A stretch of 64,000 bases of DNA, taken from NCBI GenBank assembly GCA_965220985.1, contig OZ244854.1, positions 4,092,001-4,156,000 on the forward strand. The letters run 5' to 3'. The DNA comes from JAPPHA01 sp965220985 (GTDB taxonomy: Bacteria; Pseudomonadota; Alphaproteobacteria; Rhodobacterales; Rhodobacteraceae). Below, in pieces: positions 1-8,168 of this stretch (position 1 is its first letter; every line of letters begins with the position of its first letter). The notes under the pieces are model-generated. The model was not told the DNA's origin. It was given only the letters and a program-made list of their open reading frames with translations, and did no database searches. The position numbers and the translations under genes are program-made.

Positions 1-143
1 GAAGACGCGAGCGCCATCACCAGTCCGATCAGTGCCAGAAAGCAGATGCACGCAAGCGTCCATCTGTCCACCGTCTTCCACCACCGTGGAAGGATCGGCT
101 CACCCGTGTGGTCTTCAACGGGGCCGTAGACGATTCCCGTCAT
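1..143 (-). CDS. ftsW: FtsW, N-terminal fragment (cut by window edge)
   Basis: The first 47 codons of a gene running off the window's left edge. Reading leftwards from an ATG at 143-141, the protein begins MTGIVYGPVEDHTGEPILPR, continues with WWKTVDRWT and then enters a hydrophobic helix ending in GLVMALAS. A short cytoplasmic tail, a WW.TVDRW motif and a first membrane helix are typical of FtsW, the septal peptidoglycan polymerase that partners FtsI. In most proteobacteria ftsW directly follows murD. Here murD ends at 4116, so about 4 kb of unrelated DNA lies between them. No strong ribosome site precedes the ATG, and I see no convincing promoter. The call rests on 47 residues plus gene order. 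Confidence 0.8.
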   Translation of the reverse strand, partial: MTGIVYGPVEDHTGEPILPRWWKTVDRWTLACICFLALIGLVMALAS

Positions 144-656
144 CTATACGCGCCTGTACCCGAAACTGCCTGTTTTGTGTCGCCTTTTTCGGCGTTTGTT
201 GGTTCGCAGTATGAATTGATGCCCCGCCGAAATCCAGAAGATTCTTTGCTTTTGCCCAATTTGGGCTGTTCCTGATGATGTCGCGCCGAGATTTGACTGC
301 GAGCGCGTGCCAATCCCTGCCGTCAGACTTGCTCCCCGCTGCTGGTGCCGCAACCGCCATGCTTTGAAGTGATCACAAAGCGACGAGCGGATGAGAGAGC
401 CATGCGAAGAACTCAAGCGGTGTCGACACGCCTTCGCTTGAGCGCGACCTCGGCTGCAAACGAATGCGGTCGACGAGCGTCCGCAGGGGAATTCACGTTC
501 GCGACATGCTGAAACGAAGCGGTGGGCAAACCGATTGATCACGTTCGACCAAGCTGACGGCGGGCAGAATTCATTGCTGGCGGCGGTTGTTTCGGTGATT
601 TCGAAAAAGAGCGGAGTCCGCTCGATCAGCGCAACTGATCGATCTGAATCAACCCC
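144..656. other. No gene seen upstream of ftsW
   Basis: About 510 bases between the ftsW start and the antitoxin promoter. Open frames exist on both strands but none resembles a protein or has a ribosome site. It must contain the ftsW promoter if ftsW is expressed separately from murD, but I could not pick a convincing -35/-10 pair. Confidence 0.5.
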
Positions 657-692
657 TTGAATGAACTTAATTTCGCACTAAATAATGTTCAT
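657..692 (+). promoter_or_regulatory. Promoter and inverted repeat ahead of the antitoxin gene
   Basis: TTGAAT at 657-662, a 16-nt spacer and TAAATA at 679-684 form a plausible -35/-10 pair in a locally AT-rich stretch. An inverted repeat, ATGAAC at 661-666 and GTTCAT at 687-692, brackets the promoter core. Phd/YefM antitoxins usually repress their own operon through such palindromes, so this is a likely operator. That role is inferred. Confidence 0.45.
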
Positions 693-724
693 ATATTGAT
701 ACTTTTTTTCGGAGGATGAAGATC

Positions 725-970
725 ATGCAGCGGGTCGAAGCCAATGTTGTCGTCAGTGTCTCCGAGCTCAAGAAGAACCCTTCGCGCATTGTCTCGATGT
801 CTGATGGTGAGGCAGTCGCGGTGCTGAACCACAACCGGGTCATAGCCTACATGGTGCCAGCCGCGCGTTACGAGGCCATGATTGAGTATCTCGATGACCT
901 CGAACTGACCAAGATCATCAAGAAACGCCAACACGAGATTCCAGCCCAGATCGATCTCGACGACCTGTAG
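725..970 (+). CDS. Phd/YefM-family type II antitoxin
   Basis: An 81-residue protein with the Phd/YefM N-terminal fold: VVVSVSELKKNPSRIV, then a GEAVAVLNHNRVIAYMVPA strand region, then an acidic C-terminus ending IDLDDL. Such proteins bind their promoter through the N-terminus and wrap a RelE-type toxin with the C-terminus. An earlier in-frame ATG at 716 touches the GGAGG at 711-715, leaving no spacer, so the ATG at 725 with a 9-nt spacer is the better start. The reading frame is intact and free of suspicious residues. The cognate toxin directly downstream is broken, so this is now an orphan antitoxin, perhaps kept as a repressor or as protection against related toxins. Family call is firm; present role is inferred. 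Confidence 0.85.
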   Translation: MQRVEANVVVSVSELKKNPSRIVSMSDGEAVAVLNHNRVIAYMVPAARYEAMIEYLDDLELTKIIKKRQHEIPAQIDLDDL

Positions 971-1250
971 TCTTCAATTCTTGCCGTCAGCGCTCAAGGA
1001 ATGGCGCATCTTGGACCCCACACTGCAAGACCGCTTCAAATAGATGCTTTGTGAACGACCGTGCCGCCCCATTGTCCCGGCTGACCTCCTTCATGGCACG
1101 GCCGACCACCTCAAAATCAAGCTCCGCAATGCTGGCCTCCGGCACGTCTACCGCGTCGATGACAATGCGGTCACCGTCATTGTCGTCGCGATCGGAAAGC
1201 GAGAACGGAATGCGGTCTACAAAGCCGCCAAGTACCGCTTGACCAATTGA
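960..1250 (+). pseudogene. RelE-type toxin, inactivated
   Basis: Read from 960, the frame gives TTCSLQFLPSALKEWRILD, then stops at TAG 1041-1043, then continues in the same frame through PADLLHGTADHLKIKLRNAG to GKRERNAVYKAAKYRLTN and a stop at 1250. It aligns with E. coli RelE without gaps. The catalytic lysines of the KIK motif and the arginines of LRNAG.R and GKRER remain. Two lesions stand out. The expected ATG start overlapping the antitoxin end is ACG (960-962), and the TAG sits where RelE has lysine. The ATG-to-ACG change is silent in the overlapping antitoxin (GAT to GAC, Asp). The toxin therefore cannot be made by normal initiation. Confidence 0.85.
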
Positions 1251-1593
1251 TCTCGGCACTCGGCCAAGGCTCGAGTGCGCTGTGCGACTGATTGGAAATG
1301 CGCAGAATGGGAAGTTTGTGCTGGCATTCGGCAACGTGACGTCAGGAGTCTCCCAAACGGCATTGATCGTGCGCTGGGCAAGAGCTGGACGATGCTTGCC
1401 TTCGACCTGTTGTCGGTGCCTCGACGGATACAAAGGCATGGGATTCCGGCAGTATCGAGTGCGTCGACAATCTACTTGCGTCGAGATTGGAGGGGAGCTC
1501 CCTCAAGTTCTTGTCGGTGTCGCTTTGCCCCTGCGCGACCATGGAAATCCGACCGAAATTCCGGACACACAGCCGTGATTTTCCGAAATGTAC
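1251..1593. other. No gene seen between toxin relic and membrane-protein operon
   Basis: Open frames in this 340-base stretch look non-protein-like on both strands. No RNA gene is recognised. Confidence 0.4.
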
Positions 1594-1622
1594 TTGAAAA
1601 AACCCCAACATGTACATATTTT
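1594..1622 (+). promoter_or_regulatory. Candidate promoter of the three-gene accessory operon
   Basis: TTGAAA at 1594-1599, a 17-nt spacer and TATTTT at 1617-1622, about 55 bases before the TTG start at 1678. The 5-mer TGTAC occurs at 1589 and again in the palindrome TGTACA at 1611-1616, which could be a regulator site. This is a pattern match only. Confidence 0.4.
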
Positions 1623-1677
1623 GTTCTTATTGCTGATCGCGACAAGGAAGTTGCGACAATACGCAGGAGGAATCGCA

Positions 1678-2178
1678 TTGGGCAAGTGGACACCCGGCTA
1701 CCGCATATTGCCGGCAGCAATCACCGCAATGATCACGACGCTTGTCCTTCTCGCCTTGACGTGTCTCGTCTTTCTTCATGCGTTCTGGGATGTGACCTAC
1801 ATTGACATGTCGGATTGCCCAGAGGGAATCGATGCGAAGTACTGCTTTGCTGCAGGCAATTGGGACTCCGAAACGTACCTTGCGATCATCACGGATTTCT
1901 ACTCGGTCATCATTGCAGTCCTCTTCGCCGCGTTGGGAGTCTTGAGCGTATCCGCCTTCTTGGTCATTCGTGGTACAGCCAGACATCTTGCCGAGCAGGA
2001 GCTCGAAGCGGTGGTGGCAAGTTACTTTGCAACGACCGTTGCCGAACGGCAGATCGAGAAAGCGATCAAGGCAGTTGACCGTCGTGGATTCTTGAAGATC
2101 GAAAACGCCGTGGCGGCCATTGGGAAAGCCTTGGAGGAAAGCGACATCAAACGACCACCGAGAGTGGAGGATGAGTAG
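1678..2178 (+). CDS. Two-helix membrane protein of an accessory operon
   Basis: A 166-residue protein of no family I recognise. The TTG at 1678 is preceded by AGGAGG (1665-1670) with a 7-nt spacer; upstream in-frame ATGs lack a site. Predicted membrane segments lie near residues 11-36 (ILPAAITAMITTLVLLALTC onward) and 72-98. Between them is an acidic, likely periplasmic loop containing CPEGIDAKYC, whose two cysteines could pair. The C-terminal 65 residues are charged, helical-looking and probably cytoplasmic. Its stop (2176-2178) lies 1 nt before the ImmA/IrrE start, so the two genes are translationally coupled and probably co-function. A sensor or membrane effector for the peptidase is conceivable but unproven. 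Confidence 0.6.
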   Translation: MGKWTPGYRILPAAITAMITTLVLLALTCLVFLHAFWDVTYIDMSDCPEGIDAKYCFAAGNWDSETYLAIITDFYSVIIAVLFAALGVLSVSAFLVIRGTARHLAEQELEAVVASYFATTVAERQIEKAIKAVDRRGFLKIENAVAAIGKALEESDIKRPPRVEDE

Positions 2179-2179
2179 A

Positions 2180-2746
2180 ATGCCAAGTAAACGGCCCCAA
2201 AGACCTGTCCCTTCCGAGTGCAATGCGCCACTGAATCGGCTGACCCCAAAAGTTCTCGATACGCCCGAGTTGGTCATGACCTACTGCCGGGACATGGACC
2301 TCTACGACGGCAACAGCTTGGACATCGCCGGCCTCATCCAGGATTCTCCCGAACTGACACTCGTTCACGAGCCGCTTGGATACAACGACGCGTACATCAA
2401 AAAAAGAGAAGACACCGACTACGAAATTGGGGTCAACTCTAGTCACCGCCCCAATCGGCAGCGCGTTTCGATGGCACATGAGTTTGCGCATTATCAACTG
2501 CATCGAGACAGAATCGAAAGAGGTTCGAACGGCGAGGAGATTATTCACCGCAAAGAGGGACAAGAGTCCATCGAGGTACAGGCAAACCGGTATATTGCTG
2601 AGATGCTGATGCCGGAGAGAGAGTTCTTCGATGCGCTCAAGCGAACAGATGGCGACGTCAGCGCGATGGCCAGCTTGTTTGGCGTTTCGCAGCTCGCTCT
2701 TCGATTCAGAGCGAAACACTTGGGACTGAGCGGTAGCGGTGTCTGA
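2180..2746 (+). CDS. ImmA/IrrE-family zinc metallopeptidase
   Basis: A 188-residue protein with the HExxH zinc motif: HEFAH at residues 100-104 in RVSMAHEFAHYQLH, followed by a downstream VQANRYIAEMLMPE segment, as usual in the COG2856 (ImmA/IrrE) family. Members cleave repressors (ImmA on ICEBs1) or regulators (IrrE in Deinococcus), often within mobile elements, toxin systems and phage. No helix-turn-helix domain is fused here. GGAGG at 2166-2170 gives a 9-nt spacer to the ATG at 2180; the ATG at 2171 has no spacer. The gene overlaps the next by 8 nt. Together with its coupled neighbours it looks like the proteolytic part of a three-component module. Target unknown. Confidence 0.85.
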   Translation: MPSKRPQRPVPSECNAPLNRLTPKVLDTPELVMTYCRDMDLYDGNSLDIAGLIQDSPELTLVHEPLGYNDAYIKKREDTDYEIGVNSSHRPNRQRVSMAHEFAHYQLHRDRIERGSNGEEIIHRKEGQESIEVQANRYIAEMLMPEREFFDALKRTDGDVSAMASLFGVSQLALRFRAKHLGLSGSGV

Positions 2747-3908
2747 GTACTATTTGCTGTTGAAGACCGCCACGCCAGAGTTTCGAGCGTGGCGCAATCT
2801 CGATCCCCGGTTCAAGAACAGGATTTCGGTGATCGTTGAACTCACCCGAGGACGAAAAAACTTCGGCCTGGACAAGAATCTCAAGCGTGAAGATCTCCTT
2901 CGCATGGAAGGCGTTTACGGCTTCGACAAGATCCTTGAACAGTTTCAATCGGAGTTCTCCAAATGCGCCCAGGTCACGTTGGACCTGACTCGCGAGTCGT
3001 CCCTGTTGTGTTTCGAAATCAATGCACTGGCGAATCCGGACGGCGGATATCGGACCTGGGTCGATTTTGTGCGACAGCAAAAACGTTGTATCCATGGCAT
3101 CGTACCGACCATTCTCGTGAATCCGCGGGCCGACGACACAGCAGAGCAATACGCTGCCGATCTCGCGTCGCAATTCGAAGCCTTCGCGGGCGATTATGAC
3201 GAAATCGCATACCGGGCTTCCGCATTTTTCGATCCGGAATTCGAGACGGACCTCTGGGTGCTCTCGGACAGGATCAGCGACTACATCAAGGCTGGCAAGA
3301 GATTCAGGATTGAACTGGACCACGAGTTTGTTCGCCCGTCATCTGGAGTGCTGCACGCGCCCCGGAGCGCCAAGTTGGTGGAGCGGTTGCACGCAACGTA
3401 TCCAGTTTCGGAAATTGTCGTCTTGGCATCTTCATTTCCAAAAGACGTCGACGAGTTCGGCGAAGGAGACTGCGCTGCACTCAGACAGGAAGAGGTCATG
3501 CTGTTCGAAGAGATCAGCAGGCTCGCGTCAGGGCATCCTCCCCTGGTCTATGGAGATTACGGGTCGATCAATCCGGTTCGCAAAATCGAGTCCCCAGGAG
3601 GATGGCGTCCACGGATAGATTTTCCGACCAGTCGCACAGAGACTTACTACATCAGTGACATTGACGAAGATCAGATCTTCGTGAGAGGCCGCAGAGCCGT
3701 CTACAGGAGCTATGCGGAGCGCTATGGTTCGGTTGCTCGCAGCGTTGCGAACGATGACAGGTTCGAAGAATTGACAGACTCTTGGGGGGTCAAGCAGATC
3801 CTGAAGGCAGCCAATGGACAAGAAGCAAGAGGCTTCCCCTCCTTCTGGACTTCGGTTCGGATGGAAATTCACATCATCCAGCAATTGCGTCGCCTCGGAC
3901 TGGCGTAA
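2739..3908 (+). CDS. Beta-family protein (phage T4 beta-like)
   Basis: A 389-residue protein starting at GTG 2739, inside the end of the ImmA gene. The opening YYLLLKTATPEFRAWRNLD followed by ISVIVELTRG matches the start of the beta-protein family (Pfam Beta_protein), where a Y.P.LK....E..AL..L motif leads into an I.P..E motif. The pattern of alternating strands and helices (for example VTLDLTRESSLL, IHGIVPTILVN, YDEIAYRASAFFDPE) is consistent with the barrel-like fold of that family. The biochemical function of the family is not known. The 8-nt overlap means translation is tied to the peptidase. No transmembrane segments or nuclease motifs are visible. Confidence 0.65.
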   Translation: MSEYYLLLKTATPEFRAWRNLDPRFKNRISVIVELTRGRKNFGLDKNLKREDLLRMEGVYGFDKILEQFQSEFSKCAQVTLDLTRESSLLCFEINALANPDGGYRTWVDFVRQQKRCIHGIVPTILVNPRADDTAEQYAADLASQFEAFAGDYDEIAYRASAFFDPEFETDLWVLSDRISDYIKAGKRFRIELDHEFVRPSSGVLHAPRSAKLVERLHATYPVSEIVVLASSFPKDVDEFGEGDCAALRQEEVMLFEEISRLASGHPPLVYGDYGSINPVRKIESPGGWRPRIDFPTSRTETYYISDIDEDQIFVRGRRAVYRSYAERYGSVARSVANDDRFEELTDSWGVKQILKAANGQEARGFPSFWTSVRMEIHIIQQLRRLGLA

Positions 3909-3976
3909 GCCGTCGAAGTCCGGATTTAGGCGGGTTCCACTCGATCTGAGATGCGAAAGGCGATCCGTTTGGTAGG

Positions 3977-3994
3977 GGCGCGAGCTCCCGCGCC
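3977..3994. terminator. GC-rich hairpin between convergent genes
   Basis: GGCGCG (3977-3982) and CGCGCC (3989-3994) form a 6-bp stem with a 6-nt loop, 70 bases past the beta-protein stop and 120 bases past the murD stop. No T-tract follows on either strand, so it is at best a weak bidirectional terminator. Confidence 0.3.
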
Positions 3995-4115
3995 GAGACT
4001 CTCGCAGCGGGACACGTGCCGTCACCTGAATGCCGCATGCGCCGCTTCGCTCAGTTGGCCAACTTTGCAAGCGCGAACGGCGATTCGCCTGATGTTCCGT
4101 GCGGTCTTGCCTGGT

Positions 4116-5558
4116 TCAATCGGGATCAGATAATGAATCGGCGGACCTGGCCTCGATCTCCTTGCGGACGGCTTCGACGAATGCCTCGCCCCGTTCCGCG
4201 AAATCCCCGAACTGATCAAAGCTCGCTGCAGCCGGCGACAGCAGAACGACATCGCCCGGCCGCGCCTCCGAAGCCGCGGACTTGACCGCCTCCTCGATCG
4301 TGCCCGAGACGACCAGATCCCTGTCTCCAAGCTGCCCTCGGAACATCTCGGCGGATTCGCCCACGAGATATGCCTTGCGCACATTGTCAAGTTGCCCCGC
4401 GATCGACGCAATGCCTCCGTCCTTGGCACGACCACCGGCAATCCAGCGGATGCTTGAATAGGCCCGAAGTGCCCGAATAGCCGCATCCGCATTGGTGGCC
4501 TTGGAGTCGTTCACGTACAGAATGCCGTCGTGTTCCGCCACGAGTTGACACCTGTGTTCAAGCCCGGGAAACGAGGCCAGTCCACGCGACAATTCGCTCG
4601 GTGCCACGCCAAGGCTGCGGCAGGCAGCGAAAGCCGCGCAGGCATTCTGCCAGTTGTGTTCACCGCGAAGATTTTGAATGCCGCGCAGATCGACCGATGC
4701 GACCTGGCGTCCCTTCCGACGTTCGGCCAAAAACCCTTTCTTGACCGAGACCGACCAACCATCGTCATTGACGGATTGCCGCGCTGAAATTCTGATCAGC
4801 GAGTCCGTGTTCGACAGTTCGCTCTCTGCCTGCAAGCGAGCAGCCAGGTACTCGCCTTCCATGTCGTCGACAGAGATGACCAGTCGGTCCGCGCCTCCAC
4901 CGGTGAACAATCGGCACTTTGCGGCAAAATACCCCCCAAGACCGCCATGGCGGTCAAGGTGATCGGGCGACAGGTTCAGGAACACGGCGACGTCCGGAGC
5001 AAGGGTCCGGGCGAGTTCGATTTGGTAGGACGAGAGTTCGAGAACAACGATCTCGCCGGCAGACACGGGCTGGAGGTCCAAAACAGCGCGGCCGATGTTG
5101 CCCCCCATCTGAACCTGCCTGCCCGCATGCTGGAGGAGATGTCCAATCAGTGCGGTCGTCGTTGACTTCCCGTTGGTTCCCGTGACGCAGACAACCCGTG
5201 GCTGCACCTCGAACTCGTCGCGCTCGGCCGCCATCCAGTCCCTGAAGAACAGCCCCACGTCGTTGTCGACGGGAACCCCGTGCTGCCACGCCTTTCGCAC
5301 CAGGGAGTGAGGTTCGGGGTAGAGGTGCGGGATGCCAGGCGAGACCACGATGCACGCGATGTCAGCCCAGGCATCGTCGGTCTCGAGCGGGTCGATCATG
5401 AACCCCTGCCCTTCGGCGGTCGCACGTGCCTGCGGATTGTCGTCCCAGCACGTGACGTCGGCCTGCCCGGCCTCGAGCGCGCGTGCGGCCGCCAGCCCCG
5501 ATCGCCCCAGTCCGAGAACCGCGACCCGCTGAGAGGCGTATTGGTGGATTGGGATCAC
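4116..5558 (-). CDS. murD: UDP-N-acetylmuramoyl-L-alanine:D-glutamate ligase
   Basis: A 480-residue Mur ligase that adds D-Glu to UDP-MurNAc-L-Ala in the cytoplasm. The N-terminal Rossmann-like motif GLGRSG is at residues 16-21, the ATP loop GTNGKST at 127-133, then NLSPDHLDRHG in the central domain and YVNDSKATNADA in the C-terminal domain. Length is slightly above the usual ~440-460. The GTG start forms a GTGA overlap with the mraY stop. It is the last intact dcw gene before the accessory block; ftsW, normally next, is displaced about 4 kb. Recognition is firm. Confidence 0.97.
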   Translation of the reverse strand: MIPIHQYASQRVAVLGLGRSGLAAARALEAGQADVTCWDDNPQARATAEGQGFMIDPLETDDAWADIACIVVSPGIPHLYPEPHSLVRKAWQHGVPVDNDVGLFFRDWMAAERDEFEVQPRVVCVTGTNGKSTTTALIGHLLQHAGRQVQMGGNIGRAVLDLQPVSAGEIVVLELSSYQIELARTLAPDVAVFLNLSPDHLDRHGGLGGYFAAKCRLFTGGGADRLVISVDDMEGEYLAARLQAESELSNTDSLIRISARQSVNDDGWSVSVKKGFLAERRKGRQVASVDLRGIQNLRGEHNWQNACAAFAACRSLGVAPSELSRGLASFPGLEHRCQLVAEHDGILYVNDSKATNADAAIRALRAYSSIRWIAGGRAKDGGIASIAGQLDNVRKAYLVGESAEMFRGQLGDRDLVVSGTIEEAVKSAASEARPGDVVLLSPAAASFDQFGDFAERGEAFVEAVRKEIEARSADSLSDPD

Positions 5559-6643
5559 CGGACCTTGAGCGTTGCGAGGCCGATCAGGGCCAGGATCAGC
5601 GATATGATCCAGAATCGTATGACGATCTGGGGTTCAGCCCAGCCAAGTTTCTCGAAATGATGGTGAATCGGAGCCATGAGAAATATTCGGCGTCCGGTTC
5701 GCTTGTAGTGGATGACCTGGATGATGACCGAAAGAGCCTCCATCACGAACAGACCACCGACGATCGCCAGCACGATCTCGTGCTTTGTGCACACGGCGAT
5801 CGCGCCAAGCGCGCCACCGAGAGCGAGGGAACCCGTGTCTCCCATGAAGACAGCGGCCGGCGGTGCGTTGTACCACAAGAACCCCAGCCCGCTTCCAATC
5901 AGCGCCGAGGTGAAGACGAGGATCTCGCCGGTTCCCGGCACGTAGTGGACATCGAGATACTCGGTGAAGTCCACGCGACCCACCGCATAGGCGATGATCC
6001 CCAGCGCCGAACCCGCCACCATCGCGGGCATGATTGCTAGCCCATCGAGGCCGTCGGTCAGGTTCACCGCATTGGCAGCGCCGACAATGACGATCATGGC
6101 AAATGGAAAGTAGAGATACCCCAGCGACAAGAGCGCGTCCTTGAACACCGGAAACGCCAACTGCCCCGAGAGTTCCTGCGGGTGAACATTGGCGACCCAG
6201 ATGGTCGCGACCAGCGCGAGCATAAAGCCGAGCAGGAGCCGCATACGTCCCGACAGACCGCCGTTCGCTTTCCCGCTTCTTAGCTTCAGGAAATCGTCGG
6301 CGAAGCCGATCAAGCCGAATCCTGTCGTCACGAGCAGGATGATCCAGATGTAATGATTGTCCAATCGGGCCCACATCAGTGTCGATGCGGTCAGTGTCGC
6401 CAGGATGAACACCCCGCCCATCGTCGGCGTTCCCGACTTGGCCAGCAAATGGGTCTCGGGACCGTCGTCCCGGATCGGCTGACCGTTTGCCTGGTTGCGT
6501 TGCAGAAAACGAATGAAGGCCCCGCCAAAGAGGAAACTCACGACGAGGGCGGTAAAGAACGCGCCGCCCGCTCTGAAGGTGATGTAGCGAAACAGGTTGA
6601 ACGCATCGCCACCGTCCGAAAATTCGCTGAGAAAGAACAACAT
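5555..6643 (-). CDS. mraY: Phospho-MurNAc-pentapeptide translocase
   Basis: A 362-residue polytopic membrane enzyme that transfers phospho-MurNAc-pentapeptide to undecaprenyl phosphate, making lipid I. Family signatures are present: GTPTMGG near residue 72, GFADDFLKL near 113, AVNLTDGLDGLA near 192 and APIHHHFEKLGW near 325. About ten membrane helices alternate with the catalytic cytoplasmic loops. The normal length and an ATG start make boundaries clear. It overlaps murD by 4 nt. A 91-nt gap separates it from murF, the longest spacing in this part of the operon. Confidence 0.97.
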   Translation of the reverse strand: MLFFLSEFSDGGDAFNLFRYITFRAGGAFFTALVVSFLFGGAFIRFLQRNQANGQPIRDDGPETHLLAKSGTPTMGGVFILATLTASTLMWARLDNHYIWIILLVTTGFGLIGFADDFLKLRSGKANGGLSGRMRLLLGFMLALVATIWVANVHPQELSGQLAFPVFKDALLSLGYLYFPFAMIVIVGAANAVNLTDGLDGLAIMPAMVAGSALGIIAYAVGRVDFTEYLDVHYVPGTGEILVFTSALIGSGLGFLWYNAPPAAVFMGDTGSLALGGALGAIAVCTKHEIVLAIVGGLFVMEALSVIIQVIHYKRTGRRIFLMAPIHHHFEKLGWAEPQIVIRFWIISLILALIGLATLKVR

Positions 6644-6734
6644 CGATTTCTGTACCCGTTTCAGTCCGTGTCGCCGTGTTTCCCGGGTGGTCGGATGCTT
6701 CCGCCACCCATGCTCTCAATCGTCAAGTCCTGCA

Positions 6735-8168
6735 TCAGTGGGATTGCTCCCGGTCAAGATCCGCGGACCGGATCGCGTCGACCACCTTGCCGATTCTGGT
6801 TCCGAGCGAGCCTTTCAGCATGACAACGTCACCCGGCGCAAGAAGGTCGATGATGTCGACGGCAAGATCGTCCGAGGTCTCGCGCCAAACACCGCGCTGG
6901 TCATCCGGAAGGATGTCGTGGAGCCCGCGCATCAACTTGCCGACCGTGTGAATGGAATCGATGCGTTTCAAGGCCGAAAGCCGCGCAAGTTCAACATGTT
7001 TTTGCTGTTCATCGGGACCGAGTTCCAGCATGTCGCCAAGGATTGCGACCCGCCGACAGCAGCCGTCCGCCGAGGCATTCTCCCGAGGCGCCGAAATGAC
7101 GAGCGCTTCCACCGCGGCCTTCACCGAGGTCGGGCTGGCGTTGTAACTCTCGTCGATGACGTTCACGTAGCCGCTCTCGTCGTCCGTGATCCGCACCCTG
7201 AACCGGTTTCCACGCCCTTGAGGCACCTGCCAAGCCAGGAGCGAATCGATCGCTGAAGCACGATCAGCGCCCACAGCGTCGATCACGGCGAGCACGCCCA
7301 GCAGGTTGAGGGCGAGATGAGGGACGGGCGCCGAAAGGCGCGCGCTGACCGAACGTCCTCGGGCTGAGCACGACACGACGCTGGATGCGCCGTCCGTCTC
7401 GACGCTCGTCAACCGATAGTCGGCTTGATCCGAGCGACCGAAGGTGATGACCTTCGCCCCCGCATCCCGGGCAGCCGATTCGAGAATGCCGAAGGTCTCG
7501 ATGTCGCGATTGACGATGGCGGTTCCGCCGGGCTTGAGCCCCGAAAAGATCTCTGCCTTGGCCCTTGCAACATCGTCGATGCTGTCAAAACCGGCCATGT
7601 GGACCGGTGCAACCGTCGTGACCAGCGCCACGTCGAGATCGGCAAGCCGCGCAAGCGGCGTGATTTCTCCGGGGTGATTCATCCCGATCTCGACGACGAC
7701 ATGGGTGGTGTCGCGTGGCATGCGGGCAAGGGTCAAGGGAACGCCAAAATGATTGTTGAAACTGCGTTCGGCGGCATGAACCCTGCCCTGCCCGCTCAGC
7801 GCCAGGCGAATCATGTCCTTGGTACCGGTCTTTCCCACCGAACCGGTCACGCCGATTGCGACCCCGTCGATCCTCTCTCTGGCCGCAGCTCCGAGCGATC
7901 CGAGGGCTTTCAGCGTGTCGTCGACCACAAGCAGCGGTTGATCTGCGGACAGTCCGGGGGGAACCCTCGAGACGATCGCCGCTGCAGCTCCTTGCTTGAG
8001 CGCCTCGCCCACGAACTCGTGACCGTCACGATTGTCGGAAATCGCGCAAAACAGCGCCCCGCCGACGTTCTGCCGCGTGTCGATCGACACATCATCGGCA
8101 GACCAGGGGACAAGGCTCGTCCCGCCGGTGGCGTGCTCGGCCTCCGTCGATGTCCACAGAGCGCTCAC
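6735..8168 (-). CDS. murF: UDP-MurNAc-tripeptide:D-Ala-D-Ala ligase
   Basis: A 477-residue Mur ligase that attaches D-Ala-D-Ala to UDP-MurNAc-tripeptide. The ATP loop GSVGKTGTK is at residues 109-117. DDVSIDTRQNVGGALFCAI in the N-terminal domain and VIDESYNASPTSVKAA in the C-terminal domain are typical of MurF. The GTG start overlaps the murE stop (GTGA), as at other junctions of this operon, implying translational coupling. Length fits the family. Confidence 0.97.
   Translation of the reverse strand: MSALWTSTEAEHATGGTSLVPWSADDVSIDTRQNVGGALFCAISDNRDGHEFVGEALKQGAAAAIVSRVPPGLSADQPLLVVDDTLKALGSLGAAARERIDGVAIGVTGSVGKTGTKDMIRLALSGQGRVHAAERSFNNHFGVPLTLARMPRDTTHVVVEIGMNHPGEITPLARLADLDVALVTTVAPVHMAGFDSIDDVARAKAEIFSGLKPGGTAIVNRDIETFGILESAARDAGAKVITFGRSDQADYRLTSVETDGASSVVSCSARGRSVSARLSAPVPHLALNLLGVLAVIDAVGADRASAIDSLLAWQVPQGRGNRFRVRITDDESGYVNVIDESYNASPTSVKAAVEALVISAPRENASADGCCRRVAILGDMLELGPDEQQKHVELARLSALKRIDSIHTVGKLMRGLHDILPDDQRGVWRETSDDLAVDIIDLLAPGDVVMLKGSLGTRIGKVVDAIRSADLDREQSH

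Noticed and set aside
1275..1805. A 176-codon plus-strand frame before the membrane-protein gene
   Set aside because: It overlaps the better-supported gene starting at 1678, lacks a ribosome site and has no recognisable domain.
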